Source: Crambe crambe
Taxonomy: Eukaryota > Porifera > Demospongiae > Poecilosclerida > Crambeidae
DNA length: 64,000 nucleotides
Reading direction: 5' to 3'
NCBI GenBank assembly: GCA_963924555.1
Contig: OZ004596.1
Location: forward strand, 3,234,139-3,298,138
Under the pieces are notes generated by a model, which was given only the letters and a program-made list of their open reading frames with translations, did no database searches and was not told the DNA's origin. Below, piece by piece: positions 24,701-37,596 of this stretch (position 1 is its first letter; the number at the start of each line of letters is the position of its first letter). The position numbers and the translations under genes were made by a program.

Positions 24701-27700
24701 ACCACAAGCACTTAAGCCAGGGTTCTAACCCGGATTTGCTTTGCAATGGTGTCAACCCGGATTCCAATCCAGGTAGCCCAACCCACATCAATTAGGTAGT
24801 GCCTTTATCGCTCACTCCCTGTCAAATATTGCATATTACCCTAGGGGTCCTAGGGGTACATTCAAGCATAACTAATAATCAGTCACAGGTTTTTCATAGT
24901 ACCATCTGCGTTGAAATGCCACGGAATCACTACTACCACAGTCAGAGGTCTAGCCAGGTAATCCATAGTTCCCTCCTGCTCAAAATGCCATACCATATAG
25001 GGCCCATTCAAGTACAGTCAGAGGTCCAGCCCAAGTACCATCCAGCTCAAAATGCCACTGAATAAGATAGATGGCCATTGAAGTACTTTCAGAGGTTTAT
25101 CCAGGTAATTCATAGTACCATCTGGGTCAAAATGCCACCAATTATGATAGATGGCCATTTAACGACTACTAACTACCACAGCTGGCTCAAAATGCCATTA
25201 TGATAGACAGACCATTCAAGCATTACTATCACATGGCCATTGAAGGACTACTACCACAGTCGGAGGTCTTAGTACACTAGTCCAGGTAATTCATAGTAGC
25301 ATCTGGCTCAAAATGCCACCAGTTTTGATAGATGGCCATTTAAGGACTACTACCACAGTCGGGAGGTCTTAGTACACAAGTCCAGGTAATTCATAGTAGC
25401 ATCTGGCTCAAAATGCCACCAGTTATGATAGATGGCCATTGAAGGACTACTACCACAGTCGGAGGTCTTAGTACACTAGTCCAGGTAATTCATAGTAACA
25501 TCTGGCTCAAAATGCCACCAGTTATGATAGATGGCCATTGAAGGACTACTACCACAGTGGGAGGTCTTAGTACGCAAGTCCAGGTAATTCATAGTACCTT
25601 CTGGCTCAAAATGCCACCAGTTATGATAGATGGCCATTTAAGCAATACTACAACAGTCAGAGGTCTAGCCTGGGTATTTTATAGTAACATCTGGCTCAAA
25701 ATTATGATAGATGACCATTCAACCACTACTACCACAGTCAAAGGTCAGGTCAAACCCAGGTAATTCATAGTACCATCTGGCTCAAAATGCCACCAGCTAT
25801 GATAGATGGTCATTGAAGGACTACTACCACAGTCAGAGGTCTTAGTACACAAGTCCAGGTAATTCATAGTACCATCTGGCTCAAAATGCCACCAGCTATG
25901 ATAGATGGCCATTGAAGGACTACTACAAGTCGGAGGTCTTAGTACACAAGTCCAGGTAATTCATAGTACCATCTGGCTCAAAATGCCACCAGCTATGATA
26001 GATGGCCATTGAAGGACTACTACCACAGTCGGAGGTCTTAGTACACGAGTCCAGGTGATTCATAGTACCATCTGGCTCAAAATGCCACCAGCTATGATAG
26101 ATGGTCATTGAAGGACTACTACCACAGTCGGAGGTCTTAGTACACAAGTCCATAGTACCATCTGGCTCAAAATGCCACCAGCTATGATAGATGGCCATTG
26201 AAGGACTACTACCACAGTTGGAGGTCTTAGTACACAAGTCGAGGTAATTCATAGTACCATCTGGCTCAAAATGCCACCAGCTATGATAGATGGCCATTGA
26301 AGGACTACTACCACAGTCAGAGGTCTTAGTACACAAGTCCATAGTACCCTATATATGGCCATTGAAGGACTACTACCACAGTCGGAGGTCTTAGTACACA
26401 AGTCCAGGTGATTCATAGTACCATCTGGCTTAAAATGCCACCAGCTATGATAGATGGCCATTGAAGGACTACTACCACAGTCAGAGGTCTTAGTACACAA
26501 GTCCAGGTATTTCAGAGTACCATCTGGCTCAAAATGCCACCAGCTATGATAGATGGCCATTGAAGGACTACTACCACAGTCGGAGGTCTTAGTACACAAG
26601 TCCAGGTAATTCATAGTATCATCTGGCTCAAAATGCCACCAGCTATGATAGATGGCCATTGAAGGACTACTACCACAGTCAGAGGTCTTAGTACACAAGT
26701 CCAGGTAATTCATAGTACCATCTGGCTTAAAATGCCACCAGCTATGATAGATGGCCATTGAAGGACTACTACCACAGTAGGAGATCTTTAGTACACAAGT
26801 CCAGGTAATTCTGGCTCAAAATGCCACAGATAAGATTAAGGTACATTTAAGCACCCACACAGTCACAGATCTTAAGGGTGCAGGCACACTCCGCCCACGC
26901 ATGGTTGCTAGGGAAAATTAACTTAAAAACTATTCATGATAGAAATTTCTAACTTGCACCACATTATTAAGTATCAGAATAGTACTACATACACAAAAAA
27001 TGAAGGAGGACCAATCAAAATGACTGATGTTATAACTGATTCCATTCTCAAGGTAAACTGCGTTACATCTCAATGACCACTTGGAATCAATGGCTGATTT
27101 TTGATATACAACTTCTTATACTTATTGCCATAAAAATTACATTTAGTTTTTATCAATTCACATTCTACTTTTTAATTTACCCATATAGGATCTAGTGTCC
27201 TGCACATTCTGTACTAGCTATAAACTAAAGCAAAATGTAACTTTTTAGACCTTATCAAGTAGTTGCCATATGCAAAATATTGGCCCATTCCCATGCATAG
27301 TTCCTGAGTTGCAATGACTTGTTCATTATTCCTGCTAGCATGGATTTTATATGTGCCAAAGCAGCAGCTGCTATTGTGTTTACTATCTGTTATTTTAGCG
27401 CGGTACGTTTGTGGTTAATTAGTGCTAGTACTAGCGCATGCCTTGGTTACTATGTGCCTGCACCCTTAATGAACAAACTTCATATTACCTTCTGGCTTGA
27501 AATGCCACCATTTAAGGCCCAGGTACCATCTGGCTCAAATTGCCACCAATTATGATAGATGGCCATTCAACCACTATTACAAGCTCTTTAGTAAACAAGT
27601 CATAGTACCATTTGGCTCAAAATGCCACTGAATAAGGTAGACAGCCATTCAAGTACTACTACCACAGTCAGAAATCAAACCAAGGTAATTCATTTTATAT

Positions 27701-30700
27701 GTCTTGTTGAGGCAAGTGATTGGTCCAAATTATTCCGGGTCACAGTTGTTACAGTCGGAGATCCAGCACAGGTAATTCATAGTACTATCTGACTCAAAAT
27801 GCCACAGATAAGCACACCCACACAGTCACATGTCTTTAGTGAACAAGCCCAAACCAATTAATGCATTGGCCTGATAGGCATGCATGTCAGTCTGGGGCAC
27901 TACTCAAGAATGGCTCCACCTTCAGCCGTCATGTTCGAAGTCTGGGGCAAGATGCCATGACAGTACGCATGGCATACTCAAGAACTATGTGTCGGCAATA
28001 GCAAAAGTATAGGAGGAAAATGCCACAACACAATAGTACAAGGCATAGCAGCAGTAGCAGCCAACAGTATGCACACGTGCATGGCACGCTCAAGAATCAA
28101 TGTTTCCAGCCATTCAAGACAGCATAGCATCATAATAGAATAGCATAGCATAGCTATCATGTCAGAAGTCTGGGGCAAGATGCTACAACAGTAACATATA
28201 CGTTCCAGTGAGGCATTGGATCTATTCAGCCTCATTATATGTCTCATCTTTCAGTTCATTTCCAAAAACTCTCTGATCACCCCAAGAAGTGGCGGAGGAC
28301 GGCAACCGCCCATGAGTTGCTTGCCCTCATGCCACTGCAAACTTTCTCAGCCCCACTGCCCTAGATACCTCCTCAACTGTGCCACTGCTTTGTTCAGTTC
28401 TGACCTGAGATCTGGTAGGCACACCAGGCTTTTACTTCCGCTAATGATAGGCAGGTTCTCAGCATCTGCTCCGCCAATCACTCAGCAAATTGGCGCAAAT
28501 CCAGAGATCTCACTAAGCCATTTGATTGGTACTAACGACGGGCGGTGCACACAGGAAGCCAAAATATATGGCCGAAACTTCTCTGTTGCATGGAGAGACT
28601 ATTGCAAGGCCTTTGATATGATCCCACATGCTTGGATAGGGACCATGAACATTATTAGGGGTTACTGGTCTGGGCTTGTACATGCTGCTGAATCCTTTCC
28701 CCTTGTTCAGAGCATATGACAGCAGCGCAAAACAGAGGCAGAAAAGAAGTGGGGACAGGAAATCCCCTTGGAAGAGACTCCTTTTCAGCAGCATGGGTAT
28801 GGCCATCATGCCCCAGGGCATGTATGATCTCCAGCATGGATGTCCTCAGGGACGTAATCATTGCAAGCTGCTGACTTGTGCTTACTAGGAATGGACTCAT
28901 AAGTTATTTACTAATAATTGAGCTTTGCTACTGTAGTAAGTATCCATACAAAATTTTCGATCTCGTGGGTCTTCTTCAGTGATTATATATAATGATACCA
29001 TTCAGAAAAAATTGAATTATTACATCTCCTTACTGTTGAGTTACATATGTCCAGAGGTTCAAGTCTGGCATATGCTCACCACAGATAAGCCAAATAATGA
29101 CCTGAGAGTCAACTCATTTGCTGAATCAGCAGTTTGTGTGTTGAGTCTGTGATGTAAACTATGCACAGTTCCAGGGGCTGCTTAATTTACAAAGAGCGTA
29201 ATTTTCATAGCTTTCAGAGATTTAACAAGTAGTGCAAAAGTTAAGCTCTATGAAATTGTCTGGCCACACACGAGTGCCACACGATGTTGCTGTTCATTCT
29301 GCAATTTTCTAGGACTGACTGACACTAAGAAAGCAACTACTGTCGTCTTTCTTTCATCAAAAGATAGTCTGTTCAGTCATGAAAGACACATCTTCCATTC
29401 TATGCTTGGGTTGACTCTAATGTGTATCAGTCGTTGATAGCAATGGAAATACGTACTACAGTAGCAGCTACAGCTGATTTCACTGGATTAAAAAAAAGAG
29501 AGAGAGAGAAAAGAAATACCCCGTATTGTAGTAGAGGGTGTGATTATTAGTGAATAAGCACACAAGCACTCCTGCGATGCAACCATAAAGGTTATTTCCA
29601 CGAAAATCTTCATATGGCTGATCCGTGAAAGTTGAGCTTCTCAAAATTACTACCAGAGTACATGCTGGATGTATGAGTTTTCTTCCAACTACTTACATCA
29701 GAAGTTGACGTTCTTATTGATCAGTGTGAAAAAAAAAAATTTTTCCCCCAGGAATTTTGCTATAGAAGAGAGGATGAGAAGAACAAAACAGATTCTACAG
29801 AAGCTTCATGGTAGTCAGGTGCTCCTGGGCCTTTAATCAGCATGGTCTTATTTTAAGCCAACCATAACATGCATAAGTCATTGTTTATATCAAGTGGGCA
29901 TAGTTTATCCAAAAGGGGATGGTAGGACATGTCAGTGAAATTATATATTATTCCCTGAATCTAATAACCTCACTTAGAAAACTCAAGGATTGATTGTAGT
30001 TGGAAAAATTTATGAATCACCACAAACTACTATGCTGTATGGCCGTAAATATTAGCAGGAATTAAATTTGGCATATTGGACTGGTCCGAAACTTGGCAGA
30101 TTTCAGTGCTTGCATGTAAAGATACTACTTGGAGAATTCAACAAATACATGCACATAAAGCTTGTCATAAGTAACACTGTGGTAGACTTAAAGACACTCC
30201 AGCTAAACTACACCAGTCCACATAATGGTTGCCAGCATAGGGTGTGCATTATATAGAATACAGAGCTGGAAATCTTGCTGGAATAATTTTTTTCCTCCAA
30301 AAATCAGCTCAATGAAACACTGGAGAGTATCATCTAGACATTGTTAAGGGCGAAATTGAAGTGTTGTAATCAATACTGGCAGCATGGTGGTACTGTAACC
30401 CTCGCACATGCACTGAGGGTTAATTAGCCCAATCTTCAACTTGTACTTATGCACTTCTTTGTTCATTTATGGGGTTAACTTTTAGAGTACAGTCGTGATT
30501 CTATAAGATCTAGTTCCTCACGGCTACAACTAACTAGAGGGAGAAAAGTAGTATTTGGACCCCTGCCCCCACCTAATTGGAATCCTGTTGTCTTCTTACA
30601 CTTTCCAATGTCCATTCACATCCTTAAAAATATTTCTTCCTAGAACTTCATTGTGGTGAGGTTGGTCATTAGCTTCATATTCTGGACACCAACTCGTCTA

Positions 30701-31545
30701 CATAATGAAAAAGGGCAAAAATCATTAACTTGCAACTCAATGTGGGTAAAGGGACACCTTAACAGTGAACACAGATTGCATCCATGATAACTAATATAGG
30801 TGGACATACTCATTGTATGAATGAACTGATACCTATTACATCAGTGGATGGGTGAAAATATGCACCATTCCACCAAAATCCCTAGGTTCGAAAACTTGCA
30901 CGAATGAATGGATAACTATTACTTCAGTAAACACACCATTCCATCGAAATCCCCAGGTTTGATATCATGATGTAGCTCATGGACCACATACTTGAACTGT
31001 AGCTGGGATCGGGCAAGATTTAGATTTGTTCGGAGCATTTTCCTAAGGCCTGCAGGACCATATACTTCCATAGGAGAACCACCTTCACCAATACTACAAC
31101 TGACAGTACAGAGCAGACCAGGCAATCCAAACACCTGTTATAGCATAAGTTAACAGTCAGTTTGAACTACTAGGAATAGTGAATGATAGCATCAGTTGTA
31201 GACTTCTATGTAGTTAGTAAGGTAGAGGGCAGTTGTCATAGATTGTGGAACATGAAGTCATTAATTTATAAAATCATTTTGCTCACGTGATCTCCATGTA
31301 AGTGAGTAATAAATACTTTACTGATACGACCAGGTTTGATAGTACTTCTCATCAGTTGGATTTGACTACCTTCTCCACAATCGAATATCCATCCACCTCT
31401 ATCTGTATGTATAAAATTAAATTATATATAAGCTGTAACTGGAAAGGGGTTACCTACCAGTTCGCAGAACAATACAAGAAGCACCTCTACTTGGAGATGG
31501 ATAGGCTGATCCTGTCCCTAAAAAGGTTAACTCCCAGGACGACAT
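21749..31545 (-). CDS. ELAC1: Zinc phosphodiesterase, tRNase Z short form
   Basis: Seven exons on the minus strand: 31458-31545, 31287-31402, 30935-31134, 23567-23662, 23418-23517, 22704-22884, 21749-21984. All phases join, giving 338 residues (human ELAC1 363). The metallo-beta-lactamase signature THLHGDH ends exon 2. Other family motifs are [26 protein letters not shown], the EVYGPAGLR segment, [35 protein letters not shown] and [11 protein letters not shown]. The enzyme removes 3' trailers from tRNA precursors by endonucleolytic cleavage using two zinc ions. The size and lack of an N-terminal duplication make it the short form, not ELAC2. The 7.3-kb intron 3 (23663-30934) is far larger than its neighbours and is filled with repeats. 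It is divergent from CDK7 and convergent with RAB3GAP2 (137 bp between stops). Confidence 0.92.
22368..22556. mobile_element. Hairpin MITE in ELAC1 intron
   Basis: The left arm (GTTAGACACCTCGACCAACG.. to ..TTTAGAAACCT) and right arm (AGGTTTCTAAATAGACC.. to ..GTCTAAC) are inverted copies of about 45 bp with a few mismatches. The 100-bp centre contains a smaller palindrome (TAGCACCC..GGATGCTA). Confidence 0.65.
23935..24005. repeat. Short A/T-rich hairpin
   Basis: The arms CCACTTATTTTTTT and AAAAAAATAAGTGG flank a GC-rich loop (about 23948-23991), giving a stem of about 18 bp. This is probably a small MITE; the flank GCTGGCCTAGCGAGACTAG resembles the ends of the hairpin at 48961. Confidence 0.5.
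24018..24290. mobile_element. Foldback MITE, diverged copy
   Basis: Same family as 12605-12880. The left end is CAAGTAGAGATGGCTAATGTG and the right end TTTAGCCATCCCTACTTG. The internal arms CCTTACCAATATTACCAAAC and GTTTGGTAATATTGG pair, and CAAGTAACCCCTTACC reappears inverted near the right end. Confidence 0.7.
24880..26850 (-). repeat. 99-bp tandem array in ELAC1 intron 3
   Basis: About 19 head-to-tail units of about 99 bp, each with CCACAGTCGGAGGTCTTAG, CATAGTACCATCTGGCTCAA and CTATGATAGATGGCCATTG. Units between 25240 and 26800 are the most alike. Some lack about 11 bp around CCAGGTAATT, and a few have larger deletions (26140, 26340). Because 99 is divisible by three, long stretches stay open on the minus strand (33-residue period, [13 protein letters not shown]), which is the ELAC1 sense strand. 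Eroded units recur at 27480-27560, 27600-27690 and 27730-27840. There is no evidence of translation. Confidence 0.9.
26851..30934. other. Rest of ELAC1 intron 3
   Basis: Contains outlying units of the 99-bp repeat, a twice-repeated phrase AAGTCTGGGGCAAGATGC (about 27938 and 28168), the reverse-transcriptase scraps at 28510-28890, a repeat shared with 2205-3420 (about 30170-30420), and a partial duplicate of the downstream exon end at about 30850-30895. I found no host gene. Confidence 0.5.
28510..28890. pseudogene. Non-LTR reverse transcriptase scraps, two orientations
   Basis: On the plus strand at about 28590-28635 the translation reads [14 protein letters not shown], the motif-A region of a LINE-type reverse transcriptase. 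On the minus strand at about 28790-28710 it reads [17 protein letters not shown], the motif-B region of the same kind of enzyme. The two motifs are adjacent in the protein but lie on opposite strands here, so the copy is rearranged as well as truncated. Confidence 0.65.
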
Positions 31546-31735
31546 TGCTCGACTGTAGGCTTCTCGGGTAAGTCTATATCCAGTCTGGCACACACGTAGC
31601 ATGCACGCGCCTATACCATACCATATTAAATGTCATCAACCATGTGATCACGACCCTTTCCAAACGTCTCTTAGTATATATATAGTTTAGGGAGAATGGT
31701 AAAGGGTTGACTGCGCCAGACACACGAGTATAGTA
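31546..31735. promoter_or_regulatory. Bidirectional promoter, ELAC1 / CDK7
   Basis: 190 bp lie between divergent start codons. The sequence TTAGTATATATATAGTTTAGG at 31671-31691 is TATA-like and closest to CDK7. A GCATGCACGCGCC stretch is at about 31599-31611. Confidence 0.5.
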
Positions 31736-32716
31736 ATGGCCAAACGTTATAGAAAAGTAGCCTTTCTTGGAGAAGGTCAGTTTGCTACCGTGTACAAAGC
31801 TGAAGACACTGAATGTGACAACAGAATTGTTGCTGTTAAAAAAATTAAGCTGGGATTGACCACAGAAGCAAGAGATGGTATTAATCGTACAGCACTCAGA
31901 GAGATAAAACTCCTGCAAGAGCTAAACCACGAAAATGTTACAGGCCTACTAGATGTATTTGGCCATAAGTCAAATATCAGTCTCATTTTTGAATACATGG
32001 ATACTGATCTTGAGGTGATAATATTGGACCAGACCATCATTCTGAAGCCTGGTGATATCAAATCATACGTACTAATGACTTTGCAGGGTTTGGAGTACTT
32101 ACACATGAACTGGATTTTGCATCGTGACCTCAAGCCAAATAATTTATTGATTAACAATCAAGGTGTTCTTAAAATTACAGACTTTGGTTTGGCCAAGACA
32201 TTTGGGACCCCTTCCCGACCCCTTACTCATCAAGTGGTCACAAGATGGTACCGTAGCCCAGAACTTTTATTTGGAGCACGTTTATATGGGACAGGTATTG
32301 ATATATGGGCAGTAGGATGTATTGGTGCTGAACTGATGTTGAGAAAGCCTTTTCTGACGGGTGACACTGATCTCGCACAGCTGGGGAAAATATTTGAAGT
32401 GTGTGGAACTCCTGATGAAGAATGCTGGCCAGGAGTAAGCAAACTTCCCGATTATATCAAATTTAAGGCCACACCAGAAATTTCTTTCAGTGAGATTTTC
32501 ACAGCTGCTAGTGATGATTTCACTCAACTAATGAAGTGGTGTCTGGTTCTGGATCCCATAAAACGATGTACTGCTACTCAAGCACTGAAATCTCTCTACT
32601 TCAAAAGCGCTCCAGCACCCACACTTAACATTAATTTACCAATGCCTAAATCAAAGAAGGTTAGACAGGAAAATGAGTTCAATTCTGTCAAGCGAGAATT
32701 ATTTGAACTATCTTAA
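31736..32716 (+). CDS. CDK7: Cyclin-dependent kinase 7 (CAK/TFIIH kinase), single exon
   Basis: An uninterrupted 326-codon frame (human 346). The glycine loop is [14 protein letters not shown] with catalytic Lys35. The cyclin-binding helix reads NRTALRE, the CDK7 form of PSTAIRE. The catalytic loop is HRDLKPNN with Asp131, DFG begins at Asp149, and the T-loop is [19 protein letters not shown] with activating Thr169 plus the second CDK7-type site (TP at 158-159). TRWYR and LLFGARLYG are family hallmarks. With cyclin H and MAT1 it activates other CDKs and, inside TFIIH, phosphorylates the Pol II CTD. The C-terminal tail is shorter than in vertebrates. It is intact but intronless in a region where all other complete genes have introns, which suggests retrocopying or complete intron loss. 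Confidence 0.95.
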   Translation: MAKRYRKVAFLGEGQFATVYKAEDTECDNRIVAVKKIKLGLTTEARDGINRTALREIKLLQELNHENVTGLLDVFGHKSNISLIFEYMDTDLEVIILDQTIILKPGDIKSYVLMTLQGLEYLHMNWILHRDLKPNNLLINNQGVLKITDFGLAKTFGTPSRPLTHQVVTRWYRSPELLFGARLYGTGIDIWAVGCIGAELMLRKPFLTGDTDLAQLGKIFEVCGTPDEECWPGVSKLPDYIKFKATPEISFSEIFTAASDDFTQLMKWCLVLDPIKRCTATQALKSLYFKSAPAPTLNINLPMPKSKKVRQENEFNSVKRELFELS

Positions 32717-32840
32717 CCATATTCATTTCATGTCCGTGTTGGAAGAGAATTTATCAACATACACTGCTATCTTTGCTTTTTTTCTTTCTGGATTTTCACC
32801 TTTTCTTGTTTATTCTGCATAAATGAAAAATCCAAAATTA

Positions 32841-33431
32841 TAAGGTAGATTGGGGTAACTTGGGACACTCTTACTACAAATGATGATATCTCTGCAACTG
32901 CTTTAGCTATAAACAAAGTTTAAGTTGCAAGAGATAGAGTAATCTTTCTAGTCCCAGGCTGAGCTAAAGATGACTGATATTGCTTATTAATTAATCGGCT
33001 ACAACTCGTCAATGTGTAGTATGCAGAAATCCCTTTCAGGATAACTTGGGACACTGCATGTCCATGCAATTTTGATAAAGCTTAAACAGTGCGCTATGCA
33101 TGTTTTGCTGACTGATCACTTTTATAAAACACAGAGATCATTATGCAGCATTATCTCAGTGAGTAGAATATTGATAAATCAGTTCAGTAAGTTTGAAGTT
33201 AGTTTATTAATTTTTTTCTTGCGGTCTTATAAAATCAGCAGAGTGTTTAGGTCTGCTTATTACAAACAGAGTAACCAAAGTACTCTAGACTGGCTTCAGA
33301 GAGAGACAAAGCATAAATGTTTATGTGTACAAAATAAGATCTTGAAACTCTTAGTAATCTCGAAACAAGATTAAAATATGACTCCACCGTCCCAAGTTAA
33401 CCTGTGTCCCAAGTCACCCCGCTTTACCTTA
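32841..33431. mobile_element. 591-bp MITE with ~28-bp terminal inverted repeats
   Basis: The left end TAAGGTAGATTGGGGTAACT continues TTGGGACAC. The right end, read inverted, is TAAGGTAAAGCGGGGTGACT followed by TGGGACAC. A second GTCCCAAGTTAACC lies just inside the right end, and GATAACTTGGGACAC lies at about 33039. No transposase is present. It fills the space between the convergent CDK7 and coiled-coil genes, ending 16 bp from the latter's stop. Confidence 0.8.
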
Positions 33432-33446
33432 TTTAGCTACTACTTT

Positions 33447-34886
33447 TTATAGTTCAAGTGGTGTGTTGTATGGTTTAGCTCTAGCTGGGGTTATTCCTAC
33501 CTGATACTGTAAAAAACTTATTCTAGCATCGAGAAAGTCATCTCTATGTATTTCACTATGCTTTTCCTTCAGTTGCTCTGAAAAAAAAATATTGAACACT
33601 TTTTTAAAATGTAGTGGACCAGTTGTAGACTACCTATTTCATCACGATGAATTTGCTTTAGCTCCTTTATTTCCTCTTCAAGTGACTTTATCTGTGAAGT
33701 ACTTTAATACATATGTATATCAGAATTAATGATCATAGCTAACAACCTTTGCTTGGAGTATTTTGATAGCAGATGAATGCTGTCTCTGCAAGTCTGCAAT
33801 AGTAGAATCAGATACATCTGCATTTTTCTTCAGTTTGGCTTGTAATCTTTTTGATTCTTCTTTTGCTGCAGCTAATGCCATGTTGCTGCTAGTAATCTGT
33901 GACTATGATTGTTAATTATCACATAATTATACTAAACCTCATGTACAGCTAGCTCTTTCATAATTAAAATTTCACACGCTTGTAGCTACATGAATTAGCT
34001 ACAATAATTATGAAGAACCTTCAGTTTTGATAATTCCAAAGCCATTTTTTTGGCTTCAGCTGACTGATGGGATATTTGACTGGAATATGACTTTTTCACT
34101 TTTTCAGTTGAGTTCTTCTCTGCTGCTATCTGCTGTGAGAGCTTTTGTACCTTTCCAGTTACTGTGATTACCTACATTTTATAACTTTGTGAAGGAGGGT
34201 GTCATAACTAACCTAGTTATAGCTACCTTATCCTGATATTCCTTCAAAATATCCGATTGTTCCTTAAGTTTGGTTTGATATAAATCAACTTCAGACGAGT
34301 ATTTTTTTTCTGATGCAGCAAATCTGACTTTCAGCTCCTTCAGATCATCTCTACTACAGATGAGTTGAGTTTTTGTTGACTGCAGCTGCTCTTCAAGTTG
34401 ATGTTGCTTCTTTTTGGAGGTTTCTAATTCAGCCATTATATCCACCCTTTGAGCTTCAACAGCTGATTTCTGCTCAAGGATTGTGTTAACCTGGTCTTTT
34501 AAAACTCTAATTTCATCATCGTATCGGGAAGAGTACTCTTTTTTTCTTCGTTCCAATGTCTCCAGCACTGCATGATGATATTGAGTAATTATAACTATAT
34601 AGCTACTGGTCATTAAAAATTTAACAAGGAGAGTCATTGATATGATAGCAATAACTACATACTTTTTTGCCATACTGCAGCCATTTCTTTCTGCATTTTA
34701 GTTTCTGCCTTCTCTACCTGTAAGCAAACACTCTATAATCAAAGCTATCACAGCTAGCCATTATACCTCAGTGTGCAAATTTTCCATTGTTCCATGTATC
34801 AATTTCGATACTTCACCACTACTGGCTTCACAAGAGGGTGTACTGAACTTGACTGATGGTGAAGAACTTGGTCCATCTTCTTCCAT
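33447..34886 (-). CDS. Coiled-coil protein of unknown function
   Basis: Seven exons on the minus strand: 34767-34886 (start 34886), 34663-34717, 34227-34567, 34019-34171, 33747-33896, 33634-33691, 33447-33577. Phases join throughout and give 335 residues. After a short Ser-rich N-terminus (about 30 residues), residues ~30-315 are almost entirely charged heptad-like helix rich in Lys, Glu, Gln and Leu (for example LETLERRKKEYSS, QVNTILEQKSAVEAQR, LEEEIKELKQ). The end is a short non-helical tail (GITPARAKPYNTPLEL). No signal peptide or membrane segment. I do not recognise an orthologue; a centrosomal or cytoskeletal scaffold is possible but unsupported. It is head-to-tail with SQLE, whose stop lies 344 bp from its start; I see nothing notable in that gap. 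Confidence 0.75.
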
Positions 34887-35230
34887 TGCAGTTAGCTAGC
34901 TGTTAGGAAGCAAAAGTAGCTATAACTAGATATTTATTTTAATCATAACCATAGTAACGGACCAGATTATTGATGCTATTCATAATATCTCATGATTCTT
35001 GTCTCCATATGGAACTACACAACAGTTCATGTGGGATTTTGGCCATGAATAACTAGGCATATTCACGATAATTATAGAAATGGTTGGACCCACTACAGTT
35101 AGTGGTTGACTACTATTGAAATGTACCCTCTCCCAAAAGACTCATGTAAGAGCTTGTTTTGCCTTGTATGCACACCAATGGTGTGCTATTGATATTGTTA
35201 AATAAATATTGGAAGATGATAGATAATAAA

Positions 35231-37404
<2,174 letters not shown>

Positions 37405-37596
37405 AGTAGCTACAGGCCTAGTAGATATAGTCAGCCACACTCACAAAAATTAATATCAGGTGAGGGAGATCAGAGATCTACTATCTCTGGGGGAGATGCA
37501 GTCACGCCATCAAAACAAGCCCCACCCCCTCAGATTCAGTGCGCGTGCGCAGGTAGTTTTATGGTAAAGGGTCCCAGATGCAGACTAGTAAACGTA
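37405..37596. promoter_or_regulatory. Bidirectional promoter, SQLE / GNB1L
   Basis: An interval of 156-192 bp, depending on which GNB1L ATG is used. It contains CCCCACCCCCT (KLF/Sp-like CACCC box) at about 37523-37533, GCGCGTGCGCA (NRF1-like) at about 37540-37550, and TCACGCCAT at about 37502, which loosely resembles a sterol regulatory element. All are motif-level guesses. Confidence 0.4.

Noticed and set aside
24700-24790. tRNA-like sequence (GGGTTCTAACCCGG)
   Set aside because: No acceptor stem or D-arm could be paired; it is part of repeat-rich DNA.
25923-26758. Minus-strand frames of 139 and 169 codons in the 99-bp array
   Set aside because: Period divisible by three explains the openness; no start context, no homology, and the frame is broken at unit deletions.
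31574-32157. Minus-strand frames over CDK7
   Set aside because: Antisense shadows of a strongly conserved kinase.
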